Assembly: GCF_003075045.1 (NCBI RefSeq)
Contig: NZ_QCZD01000003.1
Coordinates: forward strand, 558,001 to 622,000
Length of the DNA: 64,000 bases
Origin: Maribacter litoralis
GTDB taxonomy: Bacteria > Bacteroidota > Bacteroidia > Flavobacteriales > Flavobacteriaceae
Reading direction: 5' to 3'
The notes below the pieces were generated by a model. It was given only the letters and a program-made list of their open reading frames with translations, searched no databases and was not told where the DNA came from. Made by a program: the position numbers and the translations under genes. Positions 28,712 to 37,122 of the stretch are shown piece by piece. How positions within the stretch are numbered: position 1 is the first letter of the stretch; the number at the start of each line of letters is the position of its first letter.

Positions 28712-29446
28712 TCAGTTATCCATTTTATCCTGAAGGGCAAAAAAAGCTCTTTTTGCAGCCCTTTCTTCTGCTTTCTTTTTTGATGTAGCCCTAGCTTTTG
28801 CAATAACATCGCCCCCAATTGAAAGCTTTACGGCAAAATGCTTTAGAGGATCATTACCGGTATCTTCATAAACATCAAAATCAAACGATTTTTTTTGTTT
28901 TTGACACCACTCTATCACCAAACTCTTATAGCTAATGACCCTACCCTCTAATTGTTCAATATCCACATAAGGCTCTACAACCCTTTTCTGAATGAATTTT
29001 TCACAATATTTATAGCCACGATCTAAATAAATAGCCCCAACCAATGCCTCAAAGACATTGCCGTGAATGTTCTGGCCGAAATGGGATTTAGGTATTCTAC
29101 TTTCAACAAAATTAATTAGACCTAAATCTTTACCCAGTTCATTTAAATGCTCTCTACTTACTATTTTAGATCGCATTTTGGTAAGGTAACCTTCATCACC
29201 TGCAGGCACCTCACTATACAAATGTTTAGATATAATGGTACCAAGCATGGAGTCTCCCAAAAATTCTAGGCGCTCATAATTCATTGCATTTCCCTTATCG
29301 TCCTTTTTGTTCATTGATCTATGAAGAAAGGCTTTCTTGTATATCGATAAGGTCTTAGGCTTGAAACCTAAAATTTTAGTGATTCCCCAAAAAAAATCCC
29401 CATCCTCTTTAGGATGGGAATTAAATAAGTTTGTGGGAAATGACAT
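28712..29446 (-). CDS. rnc: Ribonuclease III
   Basis: 244 residues with the RNase III signature YERLEFLGDSMLGTIIS, a second catalytic-region segment GNVFEALVGAIYLDRG, and a C-terminal double-stranded RNA-binding domain (residues about 170-240, ending KKKAEERAAKRAFFAL). It processes rRNA precursors and other structured RNA. It starts 8 bases after fabF on the same strand, the order seen in many Bacteroidota (acpP, fabF, rnc). Confidence 0.96.
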   Translation of the reverse strand: MSFPTNLFNSHPKEDGDFFWGITKILGFKPKTLSIYKKAFLHRSMNKKDDKGNAMNYERLEFLGDSMLGTIISKHLYSEVPAGDEGYLTKMRSKIVSREHLNELGKDLGLINFVESRIPKSHFGQNIHGNVFEALVGAIYLDRGYKYCEKFIQKRVVEPYVDIEQLEGRVISYKSLVIEWCQKQKKSFDFDVYEDTGNDPLKHFAVKLSIGGDVIAKARATSKKKAEERAAKRAFFALQDKMDN

Positions 29447-29454
29447 AAAATTAA

Positions 29455-30705
29455 TTAATCGATTTTCTTAAAAACCACACATGCATTGTGCCCGCCAAAA
29501 CCAAATGTGTTGCTCATAGCAACTTTTACATCTCGTTTTTGCGCTTTGTTCAATGTAAGGTTTAAACTAGGATCAATATTTTCATCTACCGTAGTATGGT
29601 TTATTGTTGGTGGAACCATACCATTTTCCATCGCCAGAATAGATGCAATTGCTTCAATGGCACCTGCTGCACCCAATAAGTGCCCGGTCATAGATTTTGT
29701 TGAATTAATGTTGATGTCTTTGGCATGCTCCCCAAATACTTGGGTAATCGCCTTTAGCTCGGCAACATCTCCTAATGGTGTCGAAGTACCGTGCGTATTT
29801 ATAGCATCTACATCTTCAATAGACAAACCTGCATCTCTTAGACAGTTTTCCATAACTCGTACCACCCCTATACCTTCTGGGTGTGGTGCGGTCATATGGT
29901 AAGCATCACTAGACATACCGCCACCGGCAACTTCTGCATATATTTTTGCTCCACGTGCAACTGCATGTTCATATTCTTCAAGAACCAATGCCCCTGCTCC
30001 CTCTCCTAAAACGAAACCATCTCTGGTAGCATCAAAAGGCCTTGAAGCCGTTTCAGGACTATCATTTCTTGTGGATAATGCGTGCATTGCTCCAAAACCA
30101 CCCATACCTGCAATGGTTACCGCTGCTTCACTACCACCTGTTACAATTACATCGCAATGACCTAATCGTATATAGTTCAAGGCATCTATCATTGCATTCG
30201 CAGATGATGCACAAGCTGAAACCGTGGTATAGTTAGGCCCCATAAAACCATGTTTTATAGATATGTTACCCGGTGCTATATCGGCAATCATTTTTGGAAT
30301 AAAGAACGGATTGAACCTTGGTGTACCATCACCATTGGCAAAATTCATTACCTCGTTTTGAAAAGTTTCCAAACCTCCAATTCCTGCACCCCAAATAACG
30401 CCTACACGAAATTTATCTATTTTCTCTAAATCTAATTTAGAATCACGAATAGCCTCATCTGAAGATACAAGTGCGTACTGTGCAAATCTATCTAGCTTAC
30501 GGCCTTCCTTTCTATCAAAGTGGTCTTCGGTCTTGTAATTCTTAAGCTCACAAGCGAATTTAACCTTGAATTTTTCCGTATCATAATAGGTGATGGGCGC
30601 TGATCCACTTTTACCGTTGACCAATGCATCCCAATACTCTTCAATATTATTACCAATTGGGGTAAGTGCCCCCAAACCTGTAACTACAACTCGCTTTAAC
30701 TGCAT
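29455..30705 (-). CDS. fabF: 3-oxoacyl-ACP synthase II
   Basis: 416 residues. The condensing-enzyme active site is complete: Cys165 in VSACASSANAM, His305 in NTHGTSTPLGD and His342 in TGHLLGAAGA. It elongates acyl-ACP chains in fatty acid synthesis. The acpP gene lies 107 bases upstream, with an intrinsic terminator between them, and rnc follows after 8 bases. Confidence 0.97.
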   Translation of the reverse strand: MQLKRVVVTGLGALTPIGNNIEEYWDALVNGKSGSAPITYYDTEKFKVKFACELKNYKTEDHFDRKEGRKLDRFAQYALVSSDEAIRDSKLDLEKIDKFRVGVIWGAGIGGLETFQNEVMNFANGDGTPRFNPFFIPKMIADIAPGNISIKHGFMGPNYTTVSACASSANAMIDALNYIRLGHCDVIVTGGSEAAVTIAGMGGFGAMHALSTRNDSPETASRPFDATRDGFVLGEGAGALVLEEYEHAVARGAKIYAEVAGGGMSSDAYHMTAPHPEGIGVVRVMENCLRDAGLSIEDVDAINTHGTSTPLGDVAELKAITQVFGEHAKDININSTKSMTGHLLGAAGAIEAIASILAMENGMVPPTINHTTVDENIDPSLNLTLNKAQKRDVKVAMSNTFGFGGHNACVVFKKID

Positions 30706-30745
30706 TTAACTTTGTATTTGTTTAAATCTAAACCAAGCGTAAATT

Positions 30746-30788
30746 AAAAAAAATTATCCATGCGGAGCATTTACCACATGGATAATTT
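30746..30788 (-). terminator. Intrinsic terminator between acpP and fabF
   Basis: On the minus strand a perfect 12-bp stem (AAATTATCCATG and CATGGATAATTT) is followed by a run of eight T. It lies after acpP and before fabF, so it may end an abundant acpP transcript while some read-through reaches fabF. Confidence 0.85.
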
Positions 30789-30812
30789 GAATTCTATTTA
30801 AGAAAACATGTT

Positions 30813-31046
30813 TTACTTAGCTTCTTCTATATAGCTGATGGCTTGACCAACAGTTGCGATATTCTCAGCTTGATCGTCTGGAATTTGGATATCAAATTCT
30901 TTTTCGAACTCCATTATCAACTCTACTGTGTCTAATGAATCTGCGCCTAAATCGTTAGTAAAGCTAGCCTCGGTTACCACTTCGTTCTCATCAACTCCTA
31001 ATTTATCAACGATGATAGCTTTAACTCTTGATGCAATGTCTGACAT
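30813..31046 (-). CDS. acpP: Acyl carrier protein
   Basis: 77 residues, strongly acidic, with the phosphopantetheine attachment Ser37 in [11 protein letters not shown]. It carries the growing acyl chain in fatty acid synthesis. On the minus strand a -7 element TATTTTTG (31080-31087) lies upstream. It is separated from fabF by an intrinsic terminator. Confidence 0.98.
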   Translation of the reverse strand: MSDIASRVKAIIVDKLGVDENEVVTEASFTNDLGADSLDTVELIMEFEKEFDIQIPDDQAENIATVGQAISYIEEAK

Positions 31047-31079
31047 AATAATATTTGTTTTAAAAATTTAAATTGAAGG

Positions 31080-31087
31080 CAAAAATA
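31080..31087 (-). promoter_or_regulatory. -7 element of acpP promoter
   Basis: Read on the minus strand it is TATTTTTG, matching TAnnTTTG, 33 bases before the acpP start. No good -33 TTG is seen. Confidence 0.5.
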
Positions 31088-31273
31088 AAAAACTTTGGTT
31101 TAAATACACTAATTGTCGTTAAAATGTATTGTAATTTAATAAAATTAAAGACACGTGCTGTAATTTTACCGTATTAATATTTTGTTTCGGTAACGTTGAT
31201 AAAAGGTATTGAAAAGTAGTGAGATTTTAGAACTATAATGTGTAATCGTTTTTTTCTAAGTACTGACAAGCTT

Positions 31274-31281
31274 TAAATTTG
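31274..31281 (+). promoter_or_regulatory. -7 element of purN promoter
   Basis: TAAATTTG matches TAnnTTTG, about 55 bases before the purN start. No clear -33 TTG. Confidence 0.45.
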
Positions 31282-31335
31282 CTTTATTTGCCAAACTTAA
31301 TTTCATTGTTCGCTCTCTTATAAAGACCATTTCTA

Positions 31336-31911
31336 TTGAAAACCAAGAAAATTATTCTTTTTGCCTCAGGTTCAGGATCTAATGTAGAAAACATCGCCAA
31401 CTATTTTAAGCTTCGCAAAGATGTTACTATATGCTGTTTATTAACTAACAAAAGCGATGCCAAAGTCATTGAGCGGTGCAATAGACTTGAAATCAACGCC
31501 TTATTTTTTAACCGACAAGCATTTGCAAAGAGCGATTTTATCTTAAACCTGTTACGTTCTTTAGAACCAGACCTTATAGTGTTGGCAGGATTTCTATGGA
31601 AAATTCCTGAAGCCATTACCGATGCATTTCCAAATCAAATTATAAACATACACCCGGCCCTGCTACCAAAATATGGAGGCAAAGGCATGTACGGCATGAA
31701 CGTTCATAAAGCGATCAAAGAGGCTAAAGAGACCGAAACCGGTATTACTATACACTATGTAAATGCACATTATGATGAGGGCGCTATAATACAACAGGTA
31801 AAAACCGTTGTCAACCCAAAAGATTCCGCTGAGGACATCGCCTCAAAAGTACACGTGTTGGAATATGAATTTTTTCCAAAGGTCATAGACGAACTATTAT
31901 CAAAACAGTAA
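31336..31911 (+). CDS. purN: Phosphoribosylglycinamide formyltransferase
   Basis: 191 residues. It begins KTKKIILFASGSGSNVENI, and carries the catalytic region NIHPALLPKYGGKGMYG and the loop HYVNAHYDEGAIIQQ. It transfers a formyl group from 10-formyl-THF to glycinamide ribonucleotide in purine synthesis. The start is TTG at 31336: the frame has a stop at 31321 and no ATG between them. The stop overlaps the ATG of the next gene (TAATG), so the two are translationally coupled. Confidence 0.95.
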   Translation: MKTKKIILFASGSGSNVENIANYFKLRKDVTICCLLTNKSDAKVIERCNRLEINALFFNRQAFAKSDFILNLLRSLEPDLIVLAGFLWKIPEAITDAFPNQIINIHPALLPKYGGKGMYGMNVHKAIKEAKETETGITIHYVNAHYDEGAIIQQVKTVVNPKDSAEDIASKVHVLEYEFFPKVIDELLSKQ

Positions 31912-32546
31912 TGGCTAAAAAGAAAAAGTTTTATGTTGTTTGGAAAGGAAAAAAACCAGGCATTTACGAGTCATGGAAAGATTGTAAAAAATCTATTGAC
32001 GGTTATGCCGGCGCTGAGTACAAGTCTTTTGAATCTTTTGATGTTGCCAAAAAAGCTTACGACGGCTCTTACGCAGATTTTAAAGGAAAGAAAAAATCGG
32101 CTCCTACCTTATCTAAACAAGAGCTATTAAAAATAGGACAACCTAATTATCATTCCATTTCTGTTGATGCCGCATCTAGTGGCAACCCTGGTATTATGGA
32201 ATACCAAGGAGTAGATACAAAAACAGGCAAGAAATTATTTAAACAAGGTCCTTTTCCAAATGGAACTAATAATATTGGTGAATTTTTAGCCATTGTTCAT
32301 GGTTTAGCTTTTCTCAAAAAACATAATAGCGATCGTATAATATATACAGATTCTAGAACTGCCATGAGTTGGGTGCGTAAAAAAAAGTGCAATACCAAAC
32401 TTGCCCCTAATGCAAAGAACAAAACACTTTTCGAATTTATTGATAGAGCTGTAGATTGGTTGAACAAAAATGAATACAACACCATTATCGTTAAATGGGA
32501 AACTAAAGCATGGGGAGAAATTCCTGCAGATTTCGGTAGAAAATAA
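31911..32546 (+). CDS. Ribonuclease H with viroplasmin-type N-terminal domain
   Basis: 211 residues. The N-terminal 50 residues (FYVVWKGKKPGIYESWKDCK to SFDVAKKAY) form a viroplasmin/RNase H1 hybrid-binding domain. After a linker, the RNase H fold follows from about residue 75, with ISVDAASSG, NNIGEFLAIVHGL, IYTDSRTAMSWV and a late Asp in GEIPADFGRK: the DEDD catalytic set. It removes RNA from RNA-DNA hybrids. The ATG overlaps the purN stop by one base. Confidence 0.92.
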   Translation: MAKKKKFYVVWKGKKPGIYESWKDCKKSIDGYAGAEYKSFESFDVAKKAYDGSYADFKGKKKSAPTLSKQELLKIGQPNYHSISVDAASSGNPGIMEYQGVDTKTGKKLFKQGPFPNGTNNIGEFLAIVHGLAFLKKHNSDRIIYTDSRTAMSWVRKKKCNTKLAPNAKNKTLFEFIDRAVDWLNKNEYNTIIVKWETKAWGEIPADFGRK

Positions 32547-32630
32547 ACGGCTTTTTATATCAACAATTCGCCTTTAATAACTATTGCAATTTGTATTCGA
32601 TAAACCATTTTAATTAGCTTTTCAAAATCG

Positions 32631-32638
32631 TATATTTG
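32631..32638 (+). promoter_or_regulatory. -7 element of PfkB kinase promoter
   Basis: TATATTTG matches TAnnTTTG and lies 22 bases before the ATG at 32661. No clear -33 TTG. Confidence 0.5.
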
Positions 32639-32660
32639 CAGCTTAAATTTTTTCACTTTT

Positions 32661-33587
32661 ATGGGCAAGCTTTTAATAGTAGGAACGGTCGCTTTTGATG
32701 CAATAGAAACTCCTTTTGGTAAAACGGATAAAATATTGGGCGGCGCAGCTACCTATATTGGCTTAGCAGCATCTCAATTTGATGTTGATTCTGCTATCAT
32801 TTCTATCGTAGGCGACGACATGCCTAAAGAATATTTAGACTTATTGACCGATCGTGGCATTGATATTTCTGCCTTGGAAATAGTTAAAGGAGGTAAAACC
32901 TTCTTTTGGAAAGGTAAATACCATAACGATTTAAATACAAGAGACACTTTAGTTACCGAGTTGAATACGTTAGAGGATTTTAACCCTGTTGTTCCAGAAA
33001 ACTATAATGATGCAGATGTGGTTATGCTTGGTAATCTTCACCCTATTGTACAAATGGGTGTAATTAACCAGATGAAAAAGCGACCAAAACTTATCATTTT
33101 GGATACCATGAATTTTTGGATGGACAATGCTTTAGAAGATTTAACGAATGTTATTCGACATATAGATGTCATAACAATTAATGATGAGGAAGCCAGACAA
33201 TTGACCGGCGAGTATTCTTTGGTAAAAGCGGCACAAAAGATTTTCACCATGGGCCCGAAGTATGTAGTGATCAAAAAAGGAGAGCACGGCGCCCTATTGT
33301 TCAATGAAGATCAAATCTTTTTTGCACCGGCCCTACCGCTAGAAGAAGTATTTGACCCAACGGGTGCAGGAGACACTTTTGCCGGTGGTTTTGCAGGTTA
33401 TTTGGCAGCAAGCGCAGATAGCTCTTTTGAGAATATGAAAAAAGCGATCATACACGGTTCTAACTTGGCATCCTTTAGTGTAGAGAAATTTGGAGCCGAA
33501 AGAATGCTGCAATTAGATCGAAAAGAAATTAGAGAAAGACTGCATCAGTTTAAAAAATTGACGCAGTTTGACATAGAATTACAATAA
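32661..33587 (+). CDS. PfkB-family carbohydrate/nucleoside kinase
   Basis: 308 residues of the ribokinase (PfkB) fold. The N-terminal glycine-rich part is LGGAATYIGLAASQF and the C-terminal signature with the catalytic Asp is DPTGAGDTFAGGFAGYL. Substrate cannot be read from sequence; members phosphorylate ribose, adenosine or other sugars. Its place between purN and purF suggests a nucleoside or ribose substrate, which is inference only. An intrinsic terminator follows. Confidence 0.88.
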   Translation: MGKLLIVGTVAFDAIETPFGKTDKILGGAATYIGLAASQFDVDSAIISIVGDDMPKEYLDLLTDRGIDISALEIVKGGKTFFWKGKYHNDLNTRDTLVTELNTLEDFNPVVPENYNDADVVMLGNLHPIVQMGVINQMKKRPKLIILDTMNFWMDNALEDLTNVIRHIDVITINDEEARQLTGEYSLVKAAQKIFTMGPKYVVIKKGEHGALLFNEDQIFFAPALPLEEVFDPTGAGDTFAGGFAGYLAASADSSFENMKKAIIHGSNLASFSVEKFGAERMLQLDRKEIRERLHQFKKLTQFDIELQ

Positions 33588-33595
33588 TCCCCTAG

Positions 33596-33620
33596 CCCCA
33601 AAATATTTTGGGGTTTTTTT
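33596..33620 (+). terminator. Intrinsic terminator after PfkB kinase gene
   Basis: Palindrome CCCCAAAATATTTTGGGG followed by seven T. Confidence 0.88.
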
Positions 33621-33633
33621 AATACCAAAAACA

Positions 33634-35532
33634 ATGAGTGACGCAATTAAGCATGAGTGTGGTATTTCTGTAATACGGTTGTTAAAACCTTTAGAGTATT
33701 ACAAGGAAAAGTATGGAACAGCATTTTATGGTGTAAATAAAATGTACCTAATGATGGAAAAGCAGCACAACCGTGGTCAAGACGGTGCAGGTTTTGCCAG
33801 TATTAAATTAGATGTAAAGGCAGGGGAACGCTACATGAGCCGTGTTCGTTCTTGCCAGCAACAGCCAATACAAGACATTTTTGCACAGATCAATGATCGT
33901 ATCAATACCGAGATGAAAGAACATCCGGAATATGAGCATGATGTTGCATTACAAAAGAAACATATACCATATATAGGAGAACTGCTTTTAGGGCATGTTC
34001 GCTATGGTACCTTCGGTAAAAATAGTATTGAGAGCGTTCACCCGTTTTTAAGACAGAATAACTGGATGCACCGTAACTTAATTGTTGCCGGTAATTTTAA
34101 CATGACCAATGTTCATGAGCTTTTTGACAATTTGGTACAGTTAGGTCAACATCCAAAAGAAATGGCCGACACCGTAACCGTTATGGAGAAAATTGGTCAT
34201 TTTCTTGATGATGCCGTTGCCAAGCTTTATAAGCAGATCAAAAAAGAAGGATACACCAAACAGCAAGCTTCGCCTCTTATTGCAGAACGCTTAAAGGTGT
34301 ACAAAATATTAAAAAGAGCAGCAAAAAATTTTGACGGCGGTTATGCCATGGCCGGTTTATTAGGTCATGGTGATGCCTTTGTTCTAAGAGATCCAAGCGG
34401 TATAAGACCTGCATATTATTACAGGGATGATGAAGTTGTTGTGGTAGCCTCTGAAAGGCCTGCCATACAAACGGTATTCAATGTACCATACGATGAGGTA
34501 AAAGAATTGGACCCTGGTGCAGCGATCATCATTAAAAAGAACGGTTCTAGCGCCATACACCAAATTCAAGAACCAAAAGAACGTAAAGCCTGTTCTTTTG
34601 AACGTATCTATTTCTCTAGAGGCAGCGATAAAGAAATTTACCAAGAACGTAAAGCCTTGGGTAAATTAGTATTCCCGCAGATATTGGAATCTATAAACGA
34701 GGATATCAAAAACACCGTTTTCTCTTATATTCCAAATACGGCAGAAACTTCTTTTTACGGTATGGTAAAAGAGGCACAAAATTACCTAAACAAGAAAAAG
34801 GAGGAGCAAATATTGGCTTTAGGCACAGGAATAACCGGAGAACAACTTCATGAAATACTAGAGGTACGTCCAAGAATTGAAAAAGTTGCCATTAAAGATG
34901 CTAAGCTTAGAACTTTTATTACTCAAGATAGTAGTAGAGATGATCTAGTGGCACACGTTTATGATATATCGTATGGATCTGTAAAAAAAGGTGACAACCT
35001 TGTAATTATAGATGATAGTATTGTAAGAGGTACTACCTTAAAAAAGAGTATTCTTAGAATATTAGACCGTTTGTCTCCCAAGAAAATAATAGTGGTATCA
35101 TCTGCACCGCAAATTAGGTATCCCGATTGTTATGGTATTGACATGGCGAAGCTAGAAGATTTTATAGCCTTTAGAGCTGCATTGGCCTTACACCAGGATA
35201 ATAATACAATGCATGTGGTAGAAGAAATCTATAAAAAGTGTTTAACACAAGTGGAGAGCCGAGATAAAGATGTCATTAACTATGTAAAAGAATTCTATGC
35301 TCCGTTTACCGCTAAAGAAATTTCTAAAAAAACAGGCGAACTTTTAAGTCCAGAAGGAATCAATGCTGAAGTTTCGATTATATACCAAACTATTTCAAGC
35401 CTTCATGAGGCCTGTCCAAAGAATTTGGGCGATTGGTATTTTACCGGTAACTACCCAACACCAGGCGGAAACAGAGTGGTAAACAGAGCATTCATTAACT
35501 TCTACGAAGGAAATAATGAACGTGCTTATTAA
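33634..35532 (+). CDS. purF: Amidophosphoribosyltransferase-like protein, long Bacteroidota form
   Basis: 632 residues, against about 470-505 for usual PurF. The glutaminase part starts after a short propeptide: Cys9 in HECGISVI would be the N-terminal nucleophile after cleavage. HNRGQDGAGFASI, LLLGHVRYGTFG and VAGNFNMTN follow. The phosphoribosyltransferase part carries the PRPP loop VIIDDSIVRGTTL. Extra length comes from insertions in the glutaminase half and a C-terminal extension. It makes phosphoribosylamine, the first step of purine synthesis. A 4-unit small-RNA-like array follows. Confidence 0.9.
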   Translation: MSDAIKHECGISVIRLLKPLEYYKEKYGTAFYGVNKMYLMMEKQHNRGQDGAGFASIKLDVKAGERYMSRVRSCQQQPIQDIFAQINDRINTEMKEHPEYEHDVALQKKHIPYIGELLLGHVRYGTFGKNSIESVHPFLRQNNWMHRNLIVAGNFNMTNVHELFDNLVQLGQHPKEMADTVTVMEKIGHFLDDAVAKLYKQIKKEGYTKQQASPLIAERLKVYKILKRAAKNFDGGYAMAGLLGHGDAFVLRDPSGIRPAYYYRDDEVVVVASERPAIQTVFNVPYDEVKELDPGAAIIIKKNGSSAIHQIQEPKERKACSFERIYFSRGSDKEIYQERKALGKLVFPQILESINEDIKNTVFSYIPNTAETSFYGMVKEAQNYLNKKKEEQILALGTGITGEQLHEILEVRPRIEKVAIKDAKLRTFITQDSSRDDLVAHVYDISYGSVKKGDNLVIIDDSIVRGTTLKKSILRILDRLSPKKIIVVSSAPQIRYPDCYGIDMAKLEDFIAFRAALALHQDNNTMHVVEEIYKKCLTQVESRDKDVINYVKEFYAPFTAKEISKKTGELLSPEGINAEVSIIYQTISSLHEACPKNLGDWYFTGNYPTPGGNRVVNRAFINFYEGNNERAY

Positions 35533-35638
35533 ATAATAATTCGATGAAATGCACACTTTTTATGTAGTTCATCGACGAATATAGCATTTTAACGACTGGA
35601 TGGTCGTTTTGACTTAACCCTGTTTACTTTTAAAGCTA

Positions 35639-35710
35639 CCATAGCATAAGTAGGTTAAGTTCATGGTAAGATTTGGGGCAAAAAAGGTGGAGACTTCTCC
35701 GCCTTTTTTA
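35639..35710 (+). ncRNA. Small-RNA-like repeat unit 1 with own terminator
   Basis: The unit begins CCATAGCATAAGTAGGTTAA, continues to a constant GGTAAGATTTGGG, and ends in a terminator hairpin GGTGGAGA/TCTCCGCC with A-run before and T-run after. A -7-like element TACTTTTA lies 6 bases upstream, at 35625-35632. The constant part of about 39 bases is the same in units 1-3 and has one change in unit 4. The short frame ATGGTAAGATTTGGG is present in all four, but it runs into the hairpin and diverges, so a peptide is unlikely. Confidence 0.7.
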
Positions 35711-35834
35711 TTTTATAGATTTCACGATAGTATATTTTGTAATACAATTCTGCACAAAGCCCCCTTTAACGTTTTAACGGTACGTTTAACCATTACAATT
35801 TTCAATTATACATTACACCATTACATTTACAGAA

Positions 35835-35904
35835 CCATAGCATAAGTAGGTTAAGTTCATGGTAAGATTTGGGGAAAAAGGCGGAGCATTGCTCCGTCTT
35901 TTTA
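35835..35904 (+). ncRNA. Small-RNA-like repeat unit 2 with own terminator
   Basis: Same constant part as unit 1. The terminator stem is GGCGGAGC/GCTCCGTC with loop ATT and a T-run. A -7-like TACATTTA (35822-35829) lies 5 bases before the first C. The stem differs from unit 1 on both arms yet still pairs. Confidence 0.7.
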
Positions 35905-36036
35905 TTTTACGGCTATTTCTAAACTCTCGATACCACAAAAGCTTTCTAATTTTTTAATTCCAGTAGTACAACCTAAGTTTGTGACGTACAACGAATAGCT
36001 TTTTATAGAATACCACTCACCTATATATTTACAGAA

Positions 36037-36105
36037 CCATAGCATAAGTAGGTTAAGTTCATGGTAAGATTTGGGGAAAAGACGGGGCTATGCTCCGTCT
36101 TTTTA
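36037..36105 (+). ncRNA. Small-RNA-like repeat unit 3 with own terminator
   Basis: Same constant part. Terminator stem GACGGGGC/GCTCCGTC with loop TAT and a T-run. A -7-like TATATTTA (36024-36031) lies 5 bases upstream, and the sequence ATTTACAGAA between it and the unit is shared with unit 2. Confidence 0.7.
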
Positions 36106-36243
36106 TTTTAGGTCAACTAGGTTTACTTTCAGACTGTTATACCATATAATTCACTAGTAGAATTCTTACATACCTTAAATAAAAGTGAATTTTTTTCTTA
36201 AAATTCCTTTTTTTATTTACTCAATACCAGTAATTTAGTATCG

Positions 36244-36313
36244 CCATAGCATAAGTAGGTTAAGTTTATGGTAAGATTTGGGACGAAAAGGGTGGAGACT
36301 TCTCCGCCCTTTT
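36244..36313 (+). ncRNA. Small-RNA-like repeat unit 4 with own terminator
   Basis: Constant part with one change (AAGTTT for AAGTTC). Terminator stem GGGTGGAGA/TCTCCGCCC followed by TTTT. The upstream TAATTTA (36231-36237) is a weaker -7-like element. Confidence 0.68.
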
Positions 36314-36324
36314 CTATTTAAAAC

Positions 36325-36361
36325 CAAAAAAACCACCCATGAATATTTCATAAGTGGTTTC
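36325..36361 (-). terminator. Intrinsic terminator of superoxide dismutase gene
   Basis: On the minus strand, arms AAACCACTTATGAA and TTCATGGGTGGTTT pair with small mismatches and are followed by a run of T. It lies 34 bases after the dismutase stop. Confidence 0.8.
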
Positions 36362-36394
36362 CTACAAGTTAGTTAAGAATATTTCTACTCTTTC

Positions 36395-37003
36395 TTATTT
36401 GTTATCAGCGTAAAGCTTAGAAACTTCATCCCAGTTAATTATATTGAAAAATGCCTCTATATAATCTGGTCTCTTGTTTTGATAATTTAGGTAATAAGCA
36501 TGTTCCCAAACATCTAATCCTAAGATTGGTTGCCCACCACATTCAACTCCTGGCATTAAAGGATTGTCTTGATTTGGTGTAGAACATACTTCTACTTTAC
36601 CACCTTTATGAACACATAACCATGCCCAACCAGAACCAAACCTAGTTCCTGCAGCTGAAGTAAATTTACTTTTAAACTCTTCAAATGAACCAAAAGCAGC
36701 ATCAATAGCTTCCGCTAATTCTCCAGTTGGTTTTCCGCCACCGTTAGGTGATAAGATTGTCCAGAATAATGAGTGATTGTAAAAACCACCACCGTTATTT
36801 CTAACCGCACCATTACTCATATCCAAACCTCCTAAAATATCCTCTATTGATTTTCCTTCAAGATCGGTACCTTCAATAGCAGCATTTAACTTCGTTGTAT
36901 ATCCGTTATGATGTTTTGTATGATGTATTTCCATCGTCCTTGCATCTATATGAGGCTCAAGAGCATCATACGCGTAAGGCAATTTTGGTAATTCAAAAGC
37001 CAT
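36395..37003 (-). CDS. Superoxide dismutase, Mn/Fe family
   Basis: 202 residues. The four metal ligands are His27 (MEIHHTKHH), His77 (YNHSLFW), Asp164 and His168 (LDVWEHAYY). The segments NHSLFW, GSGWAWL and QDNPLM resemble manganese-type enzymes, but metal choice cannot be settled by reading. No signal peptide, so cytoplasmic. It dismutates superoxide. On the minus strand the -7 element TAACTTTG (37040-37047) precedes it, and a terminator follows. Confidence 0.95.
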   Translation of the reverse strand: MAFELPKLPYAYDALEPHIDARTMEIHHTKHHNGYTTKLNAAIEGTDLEGKSIEDILGGLDMSNGAVRNNGGGFYNHSLFWTILSPNGGGKPTGELAEAIDAAFGSFEEFKSKFTSAAGTRFGSGWAWLCVHKGGKVEVCSTPNQDNPLMPGVECGGQPILGLDVWEHAYYLNYQNKRPDYIEAFFNIINWDEVSKLYADNK

Positions 37004-37039
37004 AATTTATGTGTTTTTAGATTTATATTAATTGTATTT

Positions 37040-37047
37040 CAAAGTTA
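37040..37047 (-). promoter_or_regulatory. -7 element of superoxide dismutase promoter
   Basis: TAACTTTG on the minus strand matches TAnnTTTG, 36 bases before the start codon. Confidence 0.5.
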
Positions 37048-37122
37048 CGGATTTTAACATTTATATTCACGTAATAATTTGTTAAGAACTACACAGTATT
37101 CCTTAATTTGCAGTAAAAATCA

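Larger units (their letters stand above)
35533..36243. other. Spacers of the small-RNA-like array
   Basis: Between purF and superoxide dismutase, 862 bases hold no supported protein gene. Outside the four repeat units the spacers (about 130-150 bases each) are AT-rich and not similar to each other, apart from the last 10-15 bases before units 2 and 3. Directly after purF a hairpin TCGATGAA/TTCATCGA (35541-35575) without T-run may mark the 3' end of the purF transcript. Confidence 0.6.

Noticed and set aside
35663-35845. Short open frame starting in small-RNA unit 1
   Set aside because: It reads through a terminator hairpin and is not kept in the other units beyond MVRFG.
35639-36313. CRISPR-like array
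   Set aside because: Units are about 70 bases with terminators and are spaced about 200 bases apart with unrelated lengths; no cas gene is near.
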